A stretch of 45,178 nt of DNA from an uncultured Bacteroidales bacterium. Lineage in GTDB: Bacteria > Bacteroidota > Bacteroidia > Bacteroidales > UBA932. The notes beneath the pieces were generated by a model. That model was not told the origin of the DNA, searched no databases, and was given only the letters and a program-made list of their open reading frames with translations. The stretch lies in contig URDD01000012.1 in NCBI GenBank assembly GCA_900546395.1, forward strand, positions 1 through 45,178, read 5' to 3'. The translations under genes and the position numbers were made by a program. This document shows positions 25,098-33,410 of the stretch, in pieces. Numbering within the stretch: the first letter of the stretch is position 1; every line of letters begins with the position of its first letter.

Positions 25098-26249
25098 TTA
25101 TTTCGTTCTGATGTAACACCTTTGCATAAGGTCTGTGTTAATGAATCCGTCAGCTTCAAGAAGAGCTATGTTTTCCAGCACTTCCTTATATTGGAGTCCT
25201 GTTTGTTCTGCCAAATCTCCGATATCGATGCCTCTATGGTTGCGCACTGTTCTGAGAATTTTTGTAAGGACTTCAGTTTTTTTGTCGTCGCGCCGGTATT
25301 TTCCGGCAACATGTTTTTCCGGATCTTCATCATCGCTCTTTGCAATATATTTCATTCCTAGGCTTTTAATCAGGTTTTCTTCTGAAATTACAGGTTCAGC
25401 TACCTGCTCTCTTAAAAGTATGTTGCAGCCTGCAGATCTGATATCATCAGCCCGGCCAGGAAGAGCATAGACGTCTCTTGAATATGAAAATGCAAGCCTT
25501 GCTGTAAGCATTCCTCCTCCTTTGGTTTTCGATTCAATAAGTATAGTGGCTTTGCTTATACCTGCTATAATGCGGTTTCTTCTCAGGAAGTTAATGCGTA
25601 GCGGTGCTGTTCCTGGTGGGTAGTCGGTTATCAGTGCGCTTCCCGGAGTCATTGCTATCCGTTCTGCAATTGCAGTGTGTCTGTATGGATATACAGAATC
25701 TATACCGGTGGCCATAACAGCTATGGTTGGCAGTCCGCTGTCCAGGGCTTTAGTATGGGCGACAATGTCAGTTCCTATTGCCAGTCCGCTTACTATTACA
25801 GGTTTAAGACCCGTGCGGGACAGACATTCAATTATTTTTCTACTCCATTCTTTACCGTATTCTGAAACATCTCTGGTTCCTATGACAGCAATGTGATTCT
25901 TATTATTAAATAGTGTTTCGGGGCTGGATATGCTTTTGACATACAGTCCGATAGGAGCATCCCTGCATTCTTTCAGAAGATCGGGATAATATGGCGAGCA
26001 CCAGGGGACGAAATATGTGTTCTTGCCTTTAAAGTTTTCGATTTCCTCTGCGGCAAGGTAATATGCTCTGTCATTTATTAGCTCTTTTTGTGGGGAGAAT
26101 GGCCCTAGCAGATTGTCCAACTCCTGTCTGTTTAACTCGAAAACGGCAGATGGACTTCCGAGTTCTTCAATCATTGCAAGGGCAATCATAGGTTTGAAGC
26201 CGAATATTCTGTTTAATGCGCAGCAACTGATAGTGTCATCGTATTTCAT
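25098..26249 (-). CDS. dprA: DNA processing protein DprA
   Basis: 383-residue protein that loads RecA on incoming single-stranded DNA during natural transformation. A helical N-terminal region (about 1-80) precedes the Rossmann-like DNA-binding fold with VIGTRDVSEYG, SGLAIGTDIVAH and the GGGMLTARLA...VYALPGR signature. A winged-helix C-terminal domain (about 315-383) follows. DprA is widespread even where transformation has not been shown. A TAnnTTTG element lies 19 nt upstream, making it the head of dprA-tatD-ansA. Confidence 0.94.
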   Translation of the reverse strand: MKYDDTISCCALNRIFGFKPMIALAMIEELGSPSAVFELNRQELDNLLGPFSPQKELINDRAYYLAAEEIENFKGKNTYFVPWCSPYYPDLLKECRDAPIGLYVKSISSPETLFNNKNHIAVIGTRDVSEYGKEWSRKIIECLSRTGLKPVIVSGLAIGTDIVAHTKALDSGLPTIAVMATGIDSVYPYRHTAIAERIAMTPGSALITDYPPGTAPLRINFLRRNRIIAGISKATILIESKTKGGGMLTARLAFSYSRDVYALPGRADDIRSAGCNILLREQVAEPVISEENLIKSLGMKYIAKSDDEDPEKHVAGKYRRDDKKTEVLTKILRTVRNHRGIDIGDLAEQTGLQYKEVLENIALLEADGFINTDLMQRCYIRTK

Positions 26250-26268
26250 ATCAAATCATTTATGCAGG

Positions 26269-26276
26269 CAAATCTA
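26269..26276 (-). promoter_or_regulatory. Promoter -7 element for dprA-tatD-ansA
   Basis: TAGATTTG on the minus strand, 19 nt before the dprA ATG at 26249. Confidence 0.6.
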
Positions 26277-26290
26277 TCTCATAGATACGG

Positions 26291-26329
26291 AAAAACCGCA
26301 GGTGTGTATTACAACATCTGCGGTTTTTT
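26291..26329 (-). terminator. Terminator after queA
   Basis: On the minus strand AAAAAACCGCAG-type arms pair over about 11 bp (26291-26301 with 26319-26329), continuing into a T run. It separates queA from dprA. Confidence 0.8.
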
Positions 26330-26376
26330 CTGTTTTTTATATGAATTTCTCTTTTTTTAACGGAGATGAGCCAATA

Positions 26377-27426
26377 TCAGACGATAAGAAGTGCATCTCC
26401 GTATGGCCCGAACTTGTAGTTTTCCTTAAGTGCGGTGTCATACGCCTTCATTACATTTTCATAACCTCCGAATGCGGCAACCGACATCAGCATTGTAGAG
26501 CATGGCATATGGAAGTTTGAGACAATGGCATCAGGAATAGCAAAACGGTATGGAGGGAAAATGAACTTGTTTGTCCATCCGTCGTATGGTCTGACTTCGT
26601 CATTGGTAGTGACATATGTTTCCAGCCCCCTTATGACAGTGACGCCTACTGCAAGCACCTTGTGTCTGTTGCGTTTTGTGTCGTTTATTATCTGTGCTGT
26701 CTCGTCTGTTATTATAAGTCTTTCGGAGTCCATCTTGTGCTTTGACAAGTCTTCCACATCTACTGATCTGAAGTGTCCGATACCCATATGCAGGGTTATG
26801 AAAGTTTTATTTATATCTTTGAGAATCATTTGGTTGAATAGTTCTCTACTAAAGTGCAGGCCTGCTGCAGGAGCTGATACTGCACCTTCGTGGGCTGCAA
26901 ATATAGTCTGGAAATTTTCCTTGTCTTCTTCAGTTACATGGTCCTTGACCCATTTAGGAACAGGTGTTTCTCCCAGTCCGAACAGCGTTGACTTGAAGTC
27001 TTCGTAGTTTCCGTCATAGAGGAATCTCAGTGTTCTTCCTCTTGATGTGGTGTTGTCAATCACTTCGGCTACAAGACTTTCGTCGTCTCCGAAGTAAAGT
27101 TTGTTTCCAATTCTGATTTTTCTTGCAGGATCGACTATGACATCCCAAAGCCTTTGCTCTCTGTTGAGTTCCCTTAGAAGAAATACTTCTATGTCAGCTC
27201 CTGTCTTTTCCTTGTTTCCGTAAAGTCTGGCCGGGAACACTTTAGTGTCGTTAAGTACAAAAGTATCACCTTTCCCAAAGTAATCAATGATGTTCTTGAA
27301 GAGTTTGTGTTCGATTTCTCCGGTATCTTTATGGAGTACCATCAGTTTGCATTCATCTCGCCATCTCGGCGGTTCTGTGGCGATTCTGTCTTTTGTGAGA
27401 TTGAACTGGAATTGTGAAAGTTTCAT
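26377..27426 (-). CDS. queA: S-adenosylmethionine:tRNA ribosyltransferase-isomerase QueA
   Basis: 349-residue enzyme that transfers the ribosyl part of SAM to 7-aminomethyl-7-deazaguanine in tRNA, forming epoxyqueuosine. The family features are the N-terminal P-x-R-x-x-x-L-M-V-L region (PPRWRDECKLMVL), FVLNDTKVFPARLYG and SAPAAGLHFS. The length of 349 is normal. It appears to be a single-gene unit with a terminator downstream. No canonical promoter element was identified in the 94-nt gap before it. Confidence 0.94.
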   Translation of the reverse strand: MKLSQFQFNLTKDRIATEPPRWRDECKLMVLHKDTGEIEHKLFKNIIDYFGKGDTFVLNDTKVFPARLYGNKEKTGADIEVFLLRELNREQRLWDVIVDPARKIRIGNKLYFGDDESLVAEVIDNTTSRGRTLRFLYDGNYEDFKSTLFGLGETPVPKWVKDHVTEEDKENFQTIFAAHEGAVSAPAAGLHFSRELFNQMILKDINKTFITLHMGIGHFRSVDVEDLSKHKMDSERLIITDETAQIINDTKRNRHKVLAVGVTVIRGLETYVTTNDEVRPYDGWTNKFIFPPYRFAIPDAIVSNFHMPCSTMLMSVAAFGGYENVMKAYDTALKENYKFGPYGDALLIV

Positions 27427-27520
27427 ATTGAATTACTATCGTTTTAACAGTGTATATACATATCTTTATACGATATATTGGAGAAATTGTTTCACTGTTT
27501 CTGTAGAAAGATAATATAAA

Positions 27521-28132
27521 TTATACTTTGGCTTCTCTGAAGACCTCTTGTATTGAAGGAAAAGTTTTTTTCAGGAACGGAGGGAGACTTGATTTGGCTA
27601 CCCACGCTGCCTTTGTTATATCCTCCTCTTTCTGTGGTGTCAGGTCTATCGGGTCCGTGTAAAGCATTTCAAACCACCATGTGTGTTTCAAATGCCATAT
27701 TCCGTCTCTCTTGTAGCAATGGTCGGTTATGCAGATAAGTCTGCCAATTTCCAGATTGTTTACTCCTGTTTCTTCCTGTACTTCGCGCAATGAGGTGATT
27801 TTTATATCTTCACCTTCTTCCTGATGTCCTTTGGGAAGATCCCAAAGCCCGTTTCTGTTTATCAGCAGAAAGTCGCCTCTCCTGTTGGATACCAGCCCTC
27901 CACCTGCATTGACTTCCTTGAATTCACTGCATATTTTCCTGTATGTGCCGTCAGTGTCGCAAGTCGGTATGTATATTCTGTGAAGCGATTCCGATTGTTC
28001 GAACATTTCTATCAGAGAATGTATTTCAGATGCATTTCCCAATGAGAACTGTATGGCATTGGGGTCGGTCAGGGCTTGTTCGTCAGGCGGACAGATAATT
28101 ATACATCTCTTTTCGAAGTATATTTTGTGCAT
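27521..28132 (-). CDS. Nudix hydrolase with an N-terminal extension
   Basis: 203-residue pyrophosphohydrolase. The Nudix box is complete at 102-124 (G102-x5-E108-x7-R116-E117-x2-E120-E121-x-G123). Residues 1-75 precede the usual core and look like an additional small domain conserved in Bacteroidales relatives. The WFEMLYTDP stretch after the box fits ADP-ribose or nucleotide-diphosphate substrates, but the substrate cannot be predicted. It is divergent from pyrE with overlapping promoter regions. Confidence 0.87.
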   Translation of the reverse strand: MHKIYFEKRCIIICPPDEQALTDPNAIQFSLGNASEIHSLIEMFEQSESLHRIYIPTCDTDGTYRKICSEFKEVNAGGGLVSNRRGDFLLINRNGLWDLPKGHQEEGEDIKITSLREVQEETGVNNLEIGRLICITDHCYKRDGIWHLKHTWWFEMLYTDPIDLTPQKEEDITKAAWVAKSSLPPFLKKTFPSIQEVFREAKV

Positions 28133-28149
28133 TTCAATCTTAATTTTCT

Positions 28150-28157
28150 TAACTTTG
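28150..28157 (+). promoter_or_regulatory. Promoter -7 element for pyrE
   Basis: TAACTTTG, 41 nt before the pyrE ATG, with TTTTG at 28123-28127 as a possible -33 element (spacer 22 nt). Confidence 0.65.
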
Positions 28158-28172
28158 CAACGTTATTCTATG

Positions 28173-28180
28173 CAAATATA
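28173..28180 (-). promoter_or_regulatory. Promoter -7 element for the Nudix gene
   Basis: TATATTTG on the minus strand, 40 nt before the Nudix ATG. Because the pyrE element is at 28150-28157, the two predicted transcripts start in overlapping opposite directions. Confidence 0.6.
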
Positions 28181-28198
28181 CGTTAAATAAACAATACT

Positions 28199-28837
28199 AT
28201 GGAATCAATGGAAAGATCGGTTGCAAAATCACTGCTTGATATAAAGGCAGTAATGCTGAATCCTGAAAAACCTTTTGTCTGGGCTTCAGGTTGGCTATCC
28301 CCAATATATTGCGACAATAGGAAGATTCTGTCATTCCCGCAGTTGAGGGAGCAGGTTTGCCGTTTTATGGCGGATATTATAATGAAACGTTATCCGGATG
28401 TGGAAGTTATAGCAGGTGTTGCTACAGGAGCCATAGCCCACGGAATGCTTATAGCCCATATGCTGGGAAAACCGTTTATATATGTGCGTCCTAAGCCGAA
28501 GGATCATGGAACAGGTTCTCAGATTGAGGGAATACTGGAGTCCGGAGCTAAGGTAGTCATAGTGGAGGATTTGATTTCTACCGGAGCGAGCAGTTTGTCT
28601 GCAGCGAATGCGTTGATTAATGCTGGTGCTTTTGTCCAGGGTATGGTGGCAATTTTCTCATATAATTTCGACCAGTCAAGAAAGGCTTTTGAGAATGCCA
28701 ACATTGAACTTACCACACTTACCAATTATGATGCTCTGATAGAGGCGGCACATGAGGTCGGCTATGTAGCAGAGTCGGATCTTAAACTTTTGAAGGAGTG
28801 GCGTTATTCTCCAGCTACTTGGGGTAAAAAAGAGTAG
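28199..28837 (+). CDS. pyrE: Orotate phosphoribosyltransferase
   Basis: 212-residue enzyme that joins orotate to PRPP to form OMP in pyrimidine synthesis. The PRPP-binding loop VVIVEDLISTGAS lies at about 119-131. GVATGAIAHG and the flexible loop with RPKPKDHGTGSQIEG are typical. The ATG at 28199 was chosen; a second ATG 9 nt later is possible. Only 2 nt separate it from the SRPBCC-like gene. Confidence 0.95.
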   Translation: MESMERSVAKSLLDIKAVMLNPEKPFVWASGWLSPIYCDNRKILSFPQLREQVCRFMADIIMKRYPDVEVIAGVATGAIAHGMLIAHMLGKPFIYVRPKPKDHGTGSQIEGILESGAKVVIVEDLISTGASSLSAANALINAGAFVQGMVAIFSYNFDQSRKAFENANIELTTLTNYDALIEAAHEVGYVAESDLKLLKEWRYSPATWGKKE

Positions 28838-28839
28838 AT

Positions 28840-29301
28840 ATGGCTGTTGATATCAAGAGCAAGCATGCTGTAGTTTCGAAGCCGCCTTTCGAGCTTTATA
28901 TGGCATTCGTTGACATGAGGAACTTTGTGCAGTTTCTCCCTGAGGACAAGAAGGAGGGGGTGACGGCGGACTATGACTCCTTGAAAGCTACTGTCCATGG
29001 TTTTTCCATAGGTGTAAGGATAAATGAACGTGTTCCATATTCGAGAATTGATTTCAAGGACGATGGAGCTCCATTTGCTTTTTCTGTATCAATGCATTTT
29101 GATGCCGCACAGTCTGATCCATATAAAACCGAATTTTATATCGATCTGTCGGCAGAGCTCAATCTTATGATGAAGATGATGCTCGGATCAAAGCTCAAGG
29201 ATGCTTTGGACAAAATGGTTGATGGTCTGGTAGCTGTGTCTGAAGGCCGTATGCCTGAAGGAGTGGATCCGTCAATGTTTAAGGATGGATATCAGAAATA
29301 G
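28840..29301 (+). CDS. SRPBCC (START-like) superfamily protein, function unknown
   Basis: 153-residue protein. The sequence (K-H-A-V-V-S-K-P-P-F-E-L-Y-M-A-F-V-D-M-R-N-F-V-Q-F, then an alternating beta pattern and a long C-terminal helix rich in Met, Leu and Lys) fits the helix-grip fold of SRPBCC/polyketide-cyclase proteins, which bind small hydrophobic ligands. There is no signal peptide. It lies 2 nt after pyrE and overlaps the methyltransferase by 17 nt, so all three are co-transcribed. Ligand and role are unknown. Confidence 0.7.
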   Translation: MAVDIKSKHAVVSKPPFELYMAFVDMRNFVQFLPEDKKEGVTADYDSLKATVHGFSIGVRINERVPYSRIDFKDDGAPFAFSVSMHFDAAQSDPYKTEFYIDLSAELNLMMKMMLGSKLKDALDKMVDGLVAVSEGRMPEGVDPSMFKDGYQK

Positions 29302-30685
29302 TGAAATATTCAGGAGTTATCTCCAGGAAGCGATAGGACATGAAAATGCTTCTGTCGCTTTTTCTGCTTTAGAAGATTCTGCCTCCGTTTCGGTAAGAAG
29401 AAATCCATTCAAGCCGGCATCTCTCTGTTTTGGTACTATTGGCAATGTCCCGTGGTGTACCGATGGTTTTTTTCTTGACGGTCGTCCGCTATTTACTTTG
29501 GATCCGGCTTTTCATGCAGGTGCATACTATGTCCAGGATTCATCTTCCATGTTTGTGGGACATGTTGCCAGAAAAATTATTGATAGCTTTCAAGACAGGA
29601 AAATTCTTAAAGTCCTGGATTTGTGCGCTGCACCGGGAGGCAAGACAACTGACCTTGCTGCTGCGCTCAGGGCTGTGCGTGGCAGCGATTTCATATTGGT
29701 GTCCAACGAAGTGATGAAACAGAGAGTTTCCGTTCTTGCTTCAAATGTTGCTGTCTGGGGAGATCCGTGTGTTGTCGTGACATGTGATGATCCTGCGCGT
29801 TTTGCTGATATGGAAGGTTATTTTGATATTATCCTTGCTGATGTACCATGTTCTGGTGAAGGTATGTTCCGTAAGGATAAGGAGGCTATGGAACAGTGGT
29901 CTCCTGAAAATGTCAGGCTTTGCCAGGGAAGACAGAGACGAATCGTGGCAGATGTATGGCCTGCTCTTGCGGAGGGTGGGGTACTTATTTATTCCACATG
30001 TACATTTAACAGGTTTGAAAACGATGATAATGTAAAGTGGATTGCAGAGGAATTGGGTGCAGAATGCATTTCAGGTAAGGAACGGTGTCATGATATGGTT
30101 TACCCAGGAGTATTAAAAACCGAATGCGGGTTCAGCCTGGTGCCAGGCCATGTGCGCGGCGAGGGACAGTATTGCAGTGTATTACGCAAGTCAGATACTG
30201 CCGGGAGAACTGCAGTTGGCAGGAAATTGAGACTTGACTATCGTTCACCAGGAAAAGTGCAGAAAGGAAGAGTTGCCTTGCCATCCGGATTATTTGACGG
30301 AAATGTCCGTGCTGTGCTTAAAGGAGATATGATTAAAGTGATACCGGACTCTATTGCAGATGAAGTGATAGGTCTGGATTCATTCTTACATGTAATATTG
30401 TCAGGGTGCGCTGCCGGTGTTATGAAAAAAGATTCTTTTGTCCCGGATGCGGATATGGCTCTTTCAGTTATTTTCAACAAGGATGCCTATCCCAAAGTAA
30501 ATGCAGATCTGGATATTGCATTGTCTTTCTTGAAAGGAAACGCGCTGCTACTTCCGGAAACTTCCAGAGGGTATGTGTCGGTCTGTTATGATACTCTCCC
30601 TTTGGGATTTGTGAAAAATTTGGGGAATAGGTCAAATAACCTTTATCCTAAGGGACGCCGGATAAGAATGGATATAGGCAAATAA
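29285..30685 (+). CDS. RsmF-type rRNA 5-methylcytosine methyltransferase (NOL1/NOP2/Sun family)
   Basis: 466-residue SAM-dependent enzyme. The SAM-binding motif LDLCAAPGGKTTDL is at about 111-124. The two reactive cysteines are C189 in ADVPCSGEGMF and C239 in YSTCTFN, the normal pair for m5C methyltransferases. The C-terminal part (about 310-466) resembles the extra RNA-binding domains of RsmF. E. coli RsmF modifies 16S C1407. The exact target here is inferred. The ATG at 29285 lies inside the SRPBCC gene. Confidence 0.9.
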   Translation: MDIRNSEIFRSYLQEAIGHENASVAFSALEDSASVSVRRNPFKPASLCFGTIGNVPWCTDGFFLDGRPLFTLDPAFHAGAYYVQDSSSMFVGHVARKIIDSFQDRKILKVLDLCAAPGGKTTDLAAALRAVRGSDFILVSNEVMKQRVSVLASNVAVWGDPCVVVTCDDPARFADMEGYFDIILADVPCSGEGMFRKDKEAMEQWSPENVRLCQGRQRRIVADVWPALAEGGVLIYSTCTFNRFENDDNVKWIAEELGAECISGKERCHDMVYPGVLKTECGFSLVPGHVRGEGQYCSVLRKSDTAGRTAVGRKLRLDYRSPGKVQKGRVALPSGLFDGNVRAVLKGDMIKVIPDSIADEVIGLDSFLHVILSGCAAGVMKKDSFVPDADMALSVIFNKDAYPKVNADLDIALSFLKGNALLLPETSRGYVSVCYDTLPLGFVKNLGNRSNNLYPKGRRIRMDIGK

Positions 30686-30752
30686 AGCGCAGTTTTGTCA
30701 TTATAGATTTTATAAGTTATTTTGAGAAAAATTTAACTGGCTTTTATTATTT

Positions 30753-31697
30753 ATGGTCAAAATGTTCATAGCAGCGGCTGCTGCATTTTTATTTGCTGTT
30801 GCAGGCGCTTCAGCGCAGGTGCTTGATTTCACGGAAAAAGATGAACTTGTCAGAAAGTACTCTGACAGGTACAACCTTCTTGTTTCTAAATTGGGTCAGG
30901 CAGGAGTGGGGATTGAAACGGTGCTGGATGGATGGGCAGCAGTTGATTCTACTGATGTTGAGCTACTCAAGGCAAGGTTTTCATACTATTTTGCAAAATC
31001 TCAGACTTCTGAAGTGGTAATAAGGAATCAGAAGAAATTTCTCGGCAAGAATCCGATAATTACATTAAAGGATTCTATTGGAAACAATGTCTTTTATTTT
31101 GAAGAGACATTTTATGATGACGCTCTTTACGGCAAATCTGTAAAATATTTGGATCAGGCGATTAAATTATATCCTGAGCGGCTTGATCTCCGTTTCATGA
31201 AGGCAGCATCTCTTCTGGCTTATGAGAAGGAAAGTCCGGATATGGCATTGGTACTGTTGCTTAAACTGGTTGATGAAAATTACACGGAAGGAAAGAAGTG
31301 GGTTTATCCTGATGTTGTGGCGGATTCAGAATTTTTTGATTCAGCTATACAGCAGTATTGCTATAGCTTTTACAATACCGGTACGCAGGATTCCTATTCT
31401 GCATTTAAGGCTCTGTCTGATAAAATGCTTGATTATCAGCCGGAAAACACTCTGTTTATTTCCAATATAGGCTCATATTATCTTGTGGCTGAATCAAATC
31501 CGAAACTTGCCTTGAAGTATTATAACAAGGTTTTGAAGATTAAGCCTGACGATTATACGGCAATAAAGAATTGTATAATAATAGCAAGGAAGCAGAAAAA
31601 TATAAAATTGGAAAAGAAATATCTTCCATTGATGATCAGATACGGTACAGGCGCAGATAAAATTACTGCGGAAGCCCGTCTGAACGCTTTGAAGTAG
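30753..31697 (+). CDS. Exported TPR-repeat protein
   Basis: 314-residue protein with a clear signal peptide (FIAAAAAFLFAVAGASA, cleavage after about residue 21). The chain then has helical pairs of TPR type, clearest at about 130-165 (SVKYLDQAIKLYPERLDLRFMKA) and 235-275 (ALKYYNKVLKIKPDDYTAIKN). It is probably periplasmic and used for protein-protein contacts. The start may be 30753 or the ATG at 30762. Its last 35 nt overlap the convergent permease gene at 31663. Confidence 0.78.
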   Translation: MVKMFIAAAAAFLFAVAGASAQVLDFTEKDELVRKYSDRYNLLVSKLGQAGVGIETVLDGWAAVDSTDVELLKARFSYYFAKSQTSEVVIRNQKKFLGKNPIITLKDSIGNNVFYFEETFYDDALYGKSVKYLDQAIKLYPERLDLRFMKAASLLAYEKESPDMALVLLLKLVDENYTEGKKWVYPDVVADSEFFDSAIQQYCYSFYNTGTQDSYSAFKALSDKMLDYQPENTLFISNIGSYYLVAESNPKLALKYYNKVLKIKPDDYTAIKNCIIIARKQKNIKLEKKYLPLMIRYGTGADKITAEARLNALK

Positions 31698-32637
31698 CTT
31701 TGTCTTTGCGGTAAAGCTGCCACGAATTATACGCATTGTGCCATATACAGTAGAAACCTCCTGCTATTGATGTAGCTGGAGTCATAAATGTATATCCCAT
31801 CCAGATGGCGAATACTGTATTTTTTTGTCCCAAGGACTGTCCTGCAGTGATGGATGCATTGTACTTTTTACCTATTTTCTTTCCGATATAGAATTGTATT
31901 GCGCAGCAGACTAGTGATATTAGTGCTATTCCTGTTTCATAGTAGATTGATATCGTACTGTGTATTATTGACTTGGTCGTAGTGGCAATCGCTATTGACA
32001 ATGCAATTCCCCATAGGTAGAATGCCAGATTGTCAAACTTCATAAGCCATCTGTGAATATGAGGCATAAGGTATCTGACAAGCCACGCGGCAAGACACGG
32101 GCAAATCAGAAGAGGGAAGACCTTGGCCATAATCATGCTGAATGCATTGCCGAAGGGGACACCGTCTTCCGGATGGACTAGCGGGATAAGAAGCGGGACC
32201 AGAATTCCAGCAGCGATATTTATGAGGACTGTATATGTAGTAAGGCCAGGCATATCTCCTCCAAGTTTTCCGGTAACAACTGCAGCGGCTGTAGCTGTCG
32301 GGCATATAATACACAACATGGCACTTTCTATAAGTACACGTCCGTCCGATTCCGGAAAAAAAGACGTGGCCAAAGCCAGCAAACTGAAAACTCCGCCCTG
32401 GAAAGCTAATAGCCCCAAATGCCATTTCCTTGGTCTCATATCTTTAGGCGAGATTCTGCAGAAAGAAAGAAAAAGCATTGCAAATATAAGTAGTGGCTGC
32501 AATATTCCTATCGTTTTGGCAAGGTACGGGGCAGCAGGTTTCAGGAAAACTGTATTGTCGTAAATCAGATAAGCCGCCGCTCCGGCAGTCATTGCGAGCG
32601 GCAGCATCCACTGTTTTAGAAAAGACGTGAGTTTCAT
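31663..32637 (-). CDS. SBF/SLC10-like (bile acid:sodium symporter family) permease
   Basis: 324-residue membrane protein with about nine or ten hydrophobic helices. It matches the SBF/BASS family in the ICPTATAAAVVTGKLGGD region and in the C-terminal segment KNTVFAIWMGYTFMTPATSIAGGFYCIWHN. Members carry bile acids, sterols or other organic anions with sodium. The substrate here is unknown. The stop of the gene overlaps the TPR gene from the opposite strand, and its ATG shares a base with the stop of the next upstream gene (TAATG). Confidence 0.85.
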   Translation of the reverse strand: MKLTSFLKQWMLPLAMTAGAAAYLIYDNTVFLKPAAPYLAKTIGILQPLLIFAMLFLSFCRISPKDMRPRKWHLGLLAFQGGVFSLLALATSFFPESDGRVLIESAMLCIICPTATAAAVVTGKLGGDMPGLTTYTVLINIAAGILVPLLIPLVHPEDGVPFGNAFSMIMAKVFPLLICPCLAAWLVRYLMPHIHRWLMKFDNLAFYLWGIALSIAIATTTKSIIHSTISIYYETGIALISLVCCAIQFYIGKKIGKKYNASITAGQSLGQKNTVFAIWMGYTFMTPATSIAGGFYCIWHNAYNSWQLYRKDKATSKRSDGLPQ

Positions 32638-33308
32638 TATCTGTCTGCAATTTTCCCGAATATCTTGTCTGTCACCGGGTCAATGAACTTCATCAGAAAG
32701 CCGGTAAGAACCGCTGATACCAGCGTACCCTCTCTTATTACGACCATGTCTTCTTTTCCGAATATGCTTCCGAAAAGTACAAATGATATTATGGCAGATA
32801 TGGCTACGAGCGAGCAGTCGAAAACTATCTTTACATTGCTGAATTTGGATTTGGTAACTTCGGAAATTGCAGCAACCGTCATTTCTCCTGCAAGCATCCA
32901 GGCTTTGGCCCTTACTTCGATGCTGATTCCCGCAGCTGTTATTATACAGGACAGCAGCATAAGTATGGCTTTTGACAGGTATCCTGTCGTGACAATCCAG
33001 GAGAATGCCCATATTGCAGCATCTGTAAGTGCACCGAAAACTATGGCAGCGGCTATCTGCATGAGGTTTTCAGCTTTGAACTTATTCCTCAGCAAGGCGA
33101 TCTGTAGCAATATGAACAGAAAGTGCATGACTGCAGTATATTGCCCTACGGTAAGTCCTCCCCAAAGGCTTATTACATAAGGCGGACAGGATATAGGGGC
33201 AGTTCCAAGGTCTGAAAGAATAGAAAACGCAACACCTATTGCAACCAGAATGAGTCCTATAGTGGCTATTGCGTATCTTGTAAGAATGTCTGTAAATTTA
33301 TTATTCAT
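32637..33308 (-). CDS. YczE/YitT-like (DUF6198-type) membrane protein
   Basis: 223-residue protein with about five hydrophobic helices and the start LILVAIGVAFSILSDLGTAPISCPPYVISL, typical of YczE/YyaS proteins. Members are sometimes linked to transport or antibiotic export, but none of the functions is established for this branch. It is translationally coupled to the SBF-like permease by a one-base overlap. A near-consensus CATATTTG lies just upstream of the ATG, but no perfect promoter was seen. Confidence 0.75.
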   Translation of the reverse strand: MNNKFTDILTRYAIATIGLILVAIGVAFSILSDLGTAPISCPPYVISLWGGLTVGQYTAVMHFLFILLQIALLRNKFKAENLMQIAAAIVFGALTDAAIWAFSWIVTTGYLSKAILMLLSCIITAAGISIEVRAKAWMLAGEMTVAAISEVTKSKFSNVKIVFDCSLVAISAIISFVLFGSIFGKEDMVVIREGTLVSAVLTGFLMKFIDPVTDKIFGKIADR

Positions 33309-33355
33309 TTTGTATCGGTTTAGTCCGCAAATATGTATATTTTTTTACAAAAGCC

Positions 33356-33370
33356 AAACAACAGTTGTTT
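33356..33370. promoter_or_regulatory. 15-nt palindrome upstream of the M13 peptidase promoter
   Basis: AAACAACAGTTGTTT is a perfect palindrome with a single central base, located 8 nt before the -7 element at 33378 and inside the -33/-7 spacer region. It may be an operator. There is no evidence yet for a cognate regulator. Confidence 0.4.
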
Positions 33371-33377
33371 TTTAATG

Positions 33378-33385
33378 TATCTTTG
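33378..33385 (+). promoter_or_regulatory. Promoter -7 element for the M13 peptidase gene
   Basis: TATCTTTG, 25 nt before the ATG at 33411. No clear -33 TTG at the usual spacing. Confidence 0.6.
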
Positions 33386-33410
33386 CAAGTTAGTATTTAT
33401 ATTATTAAGT

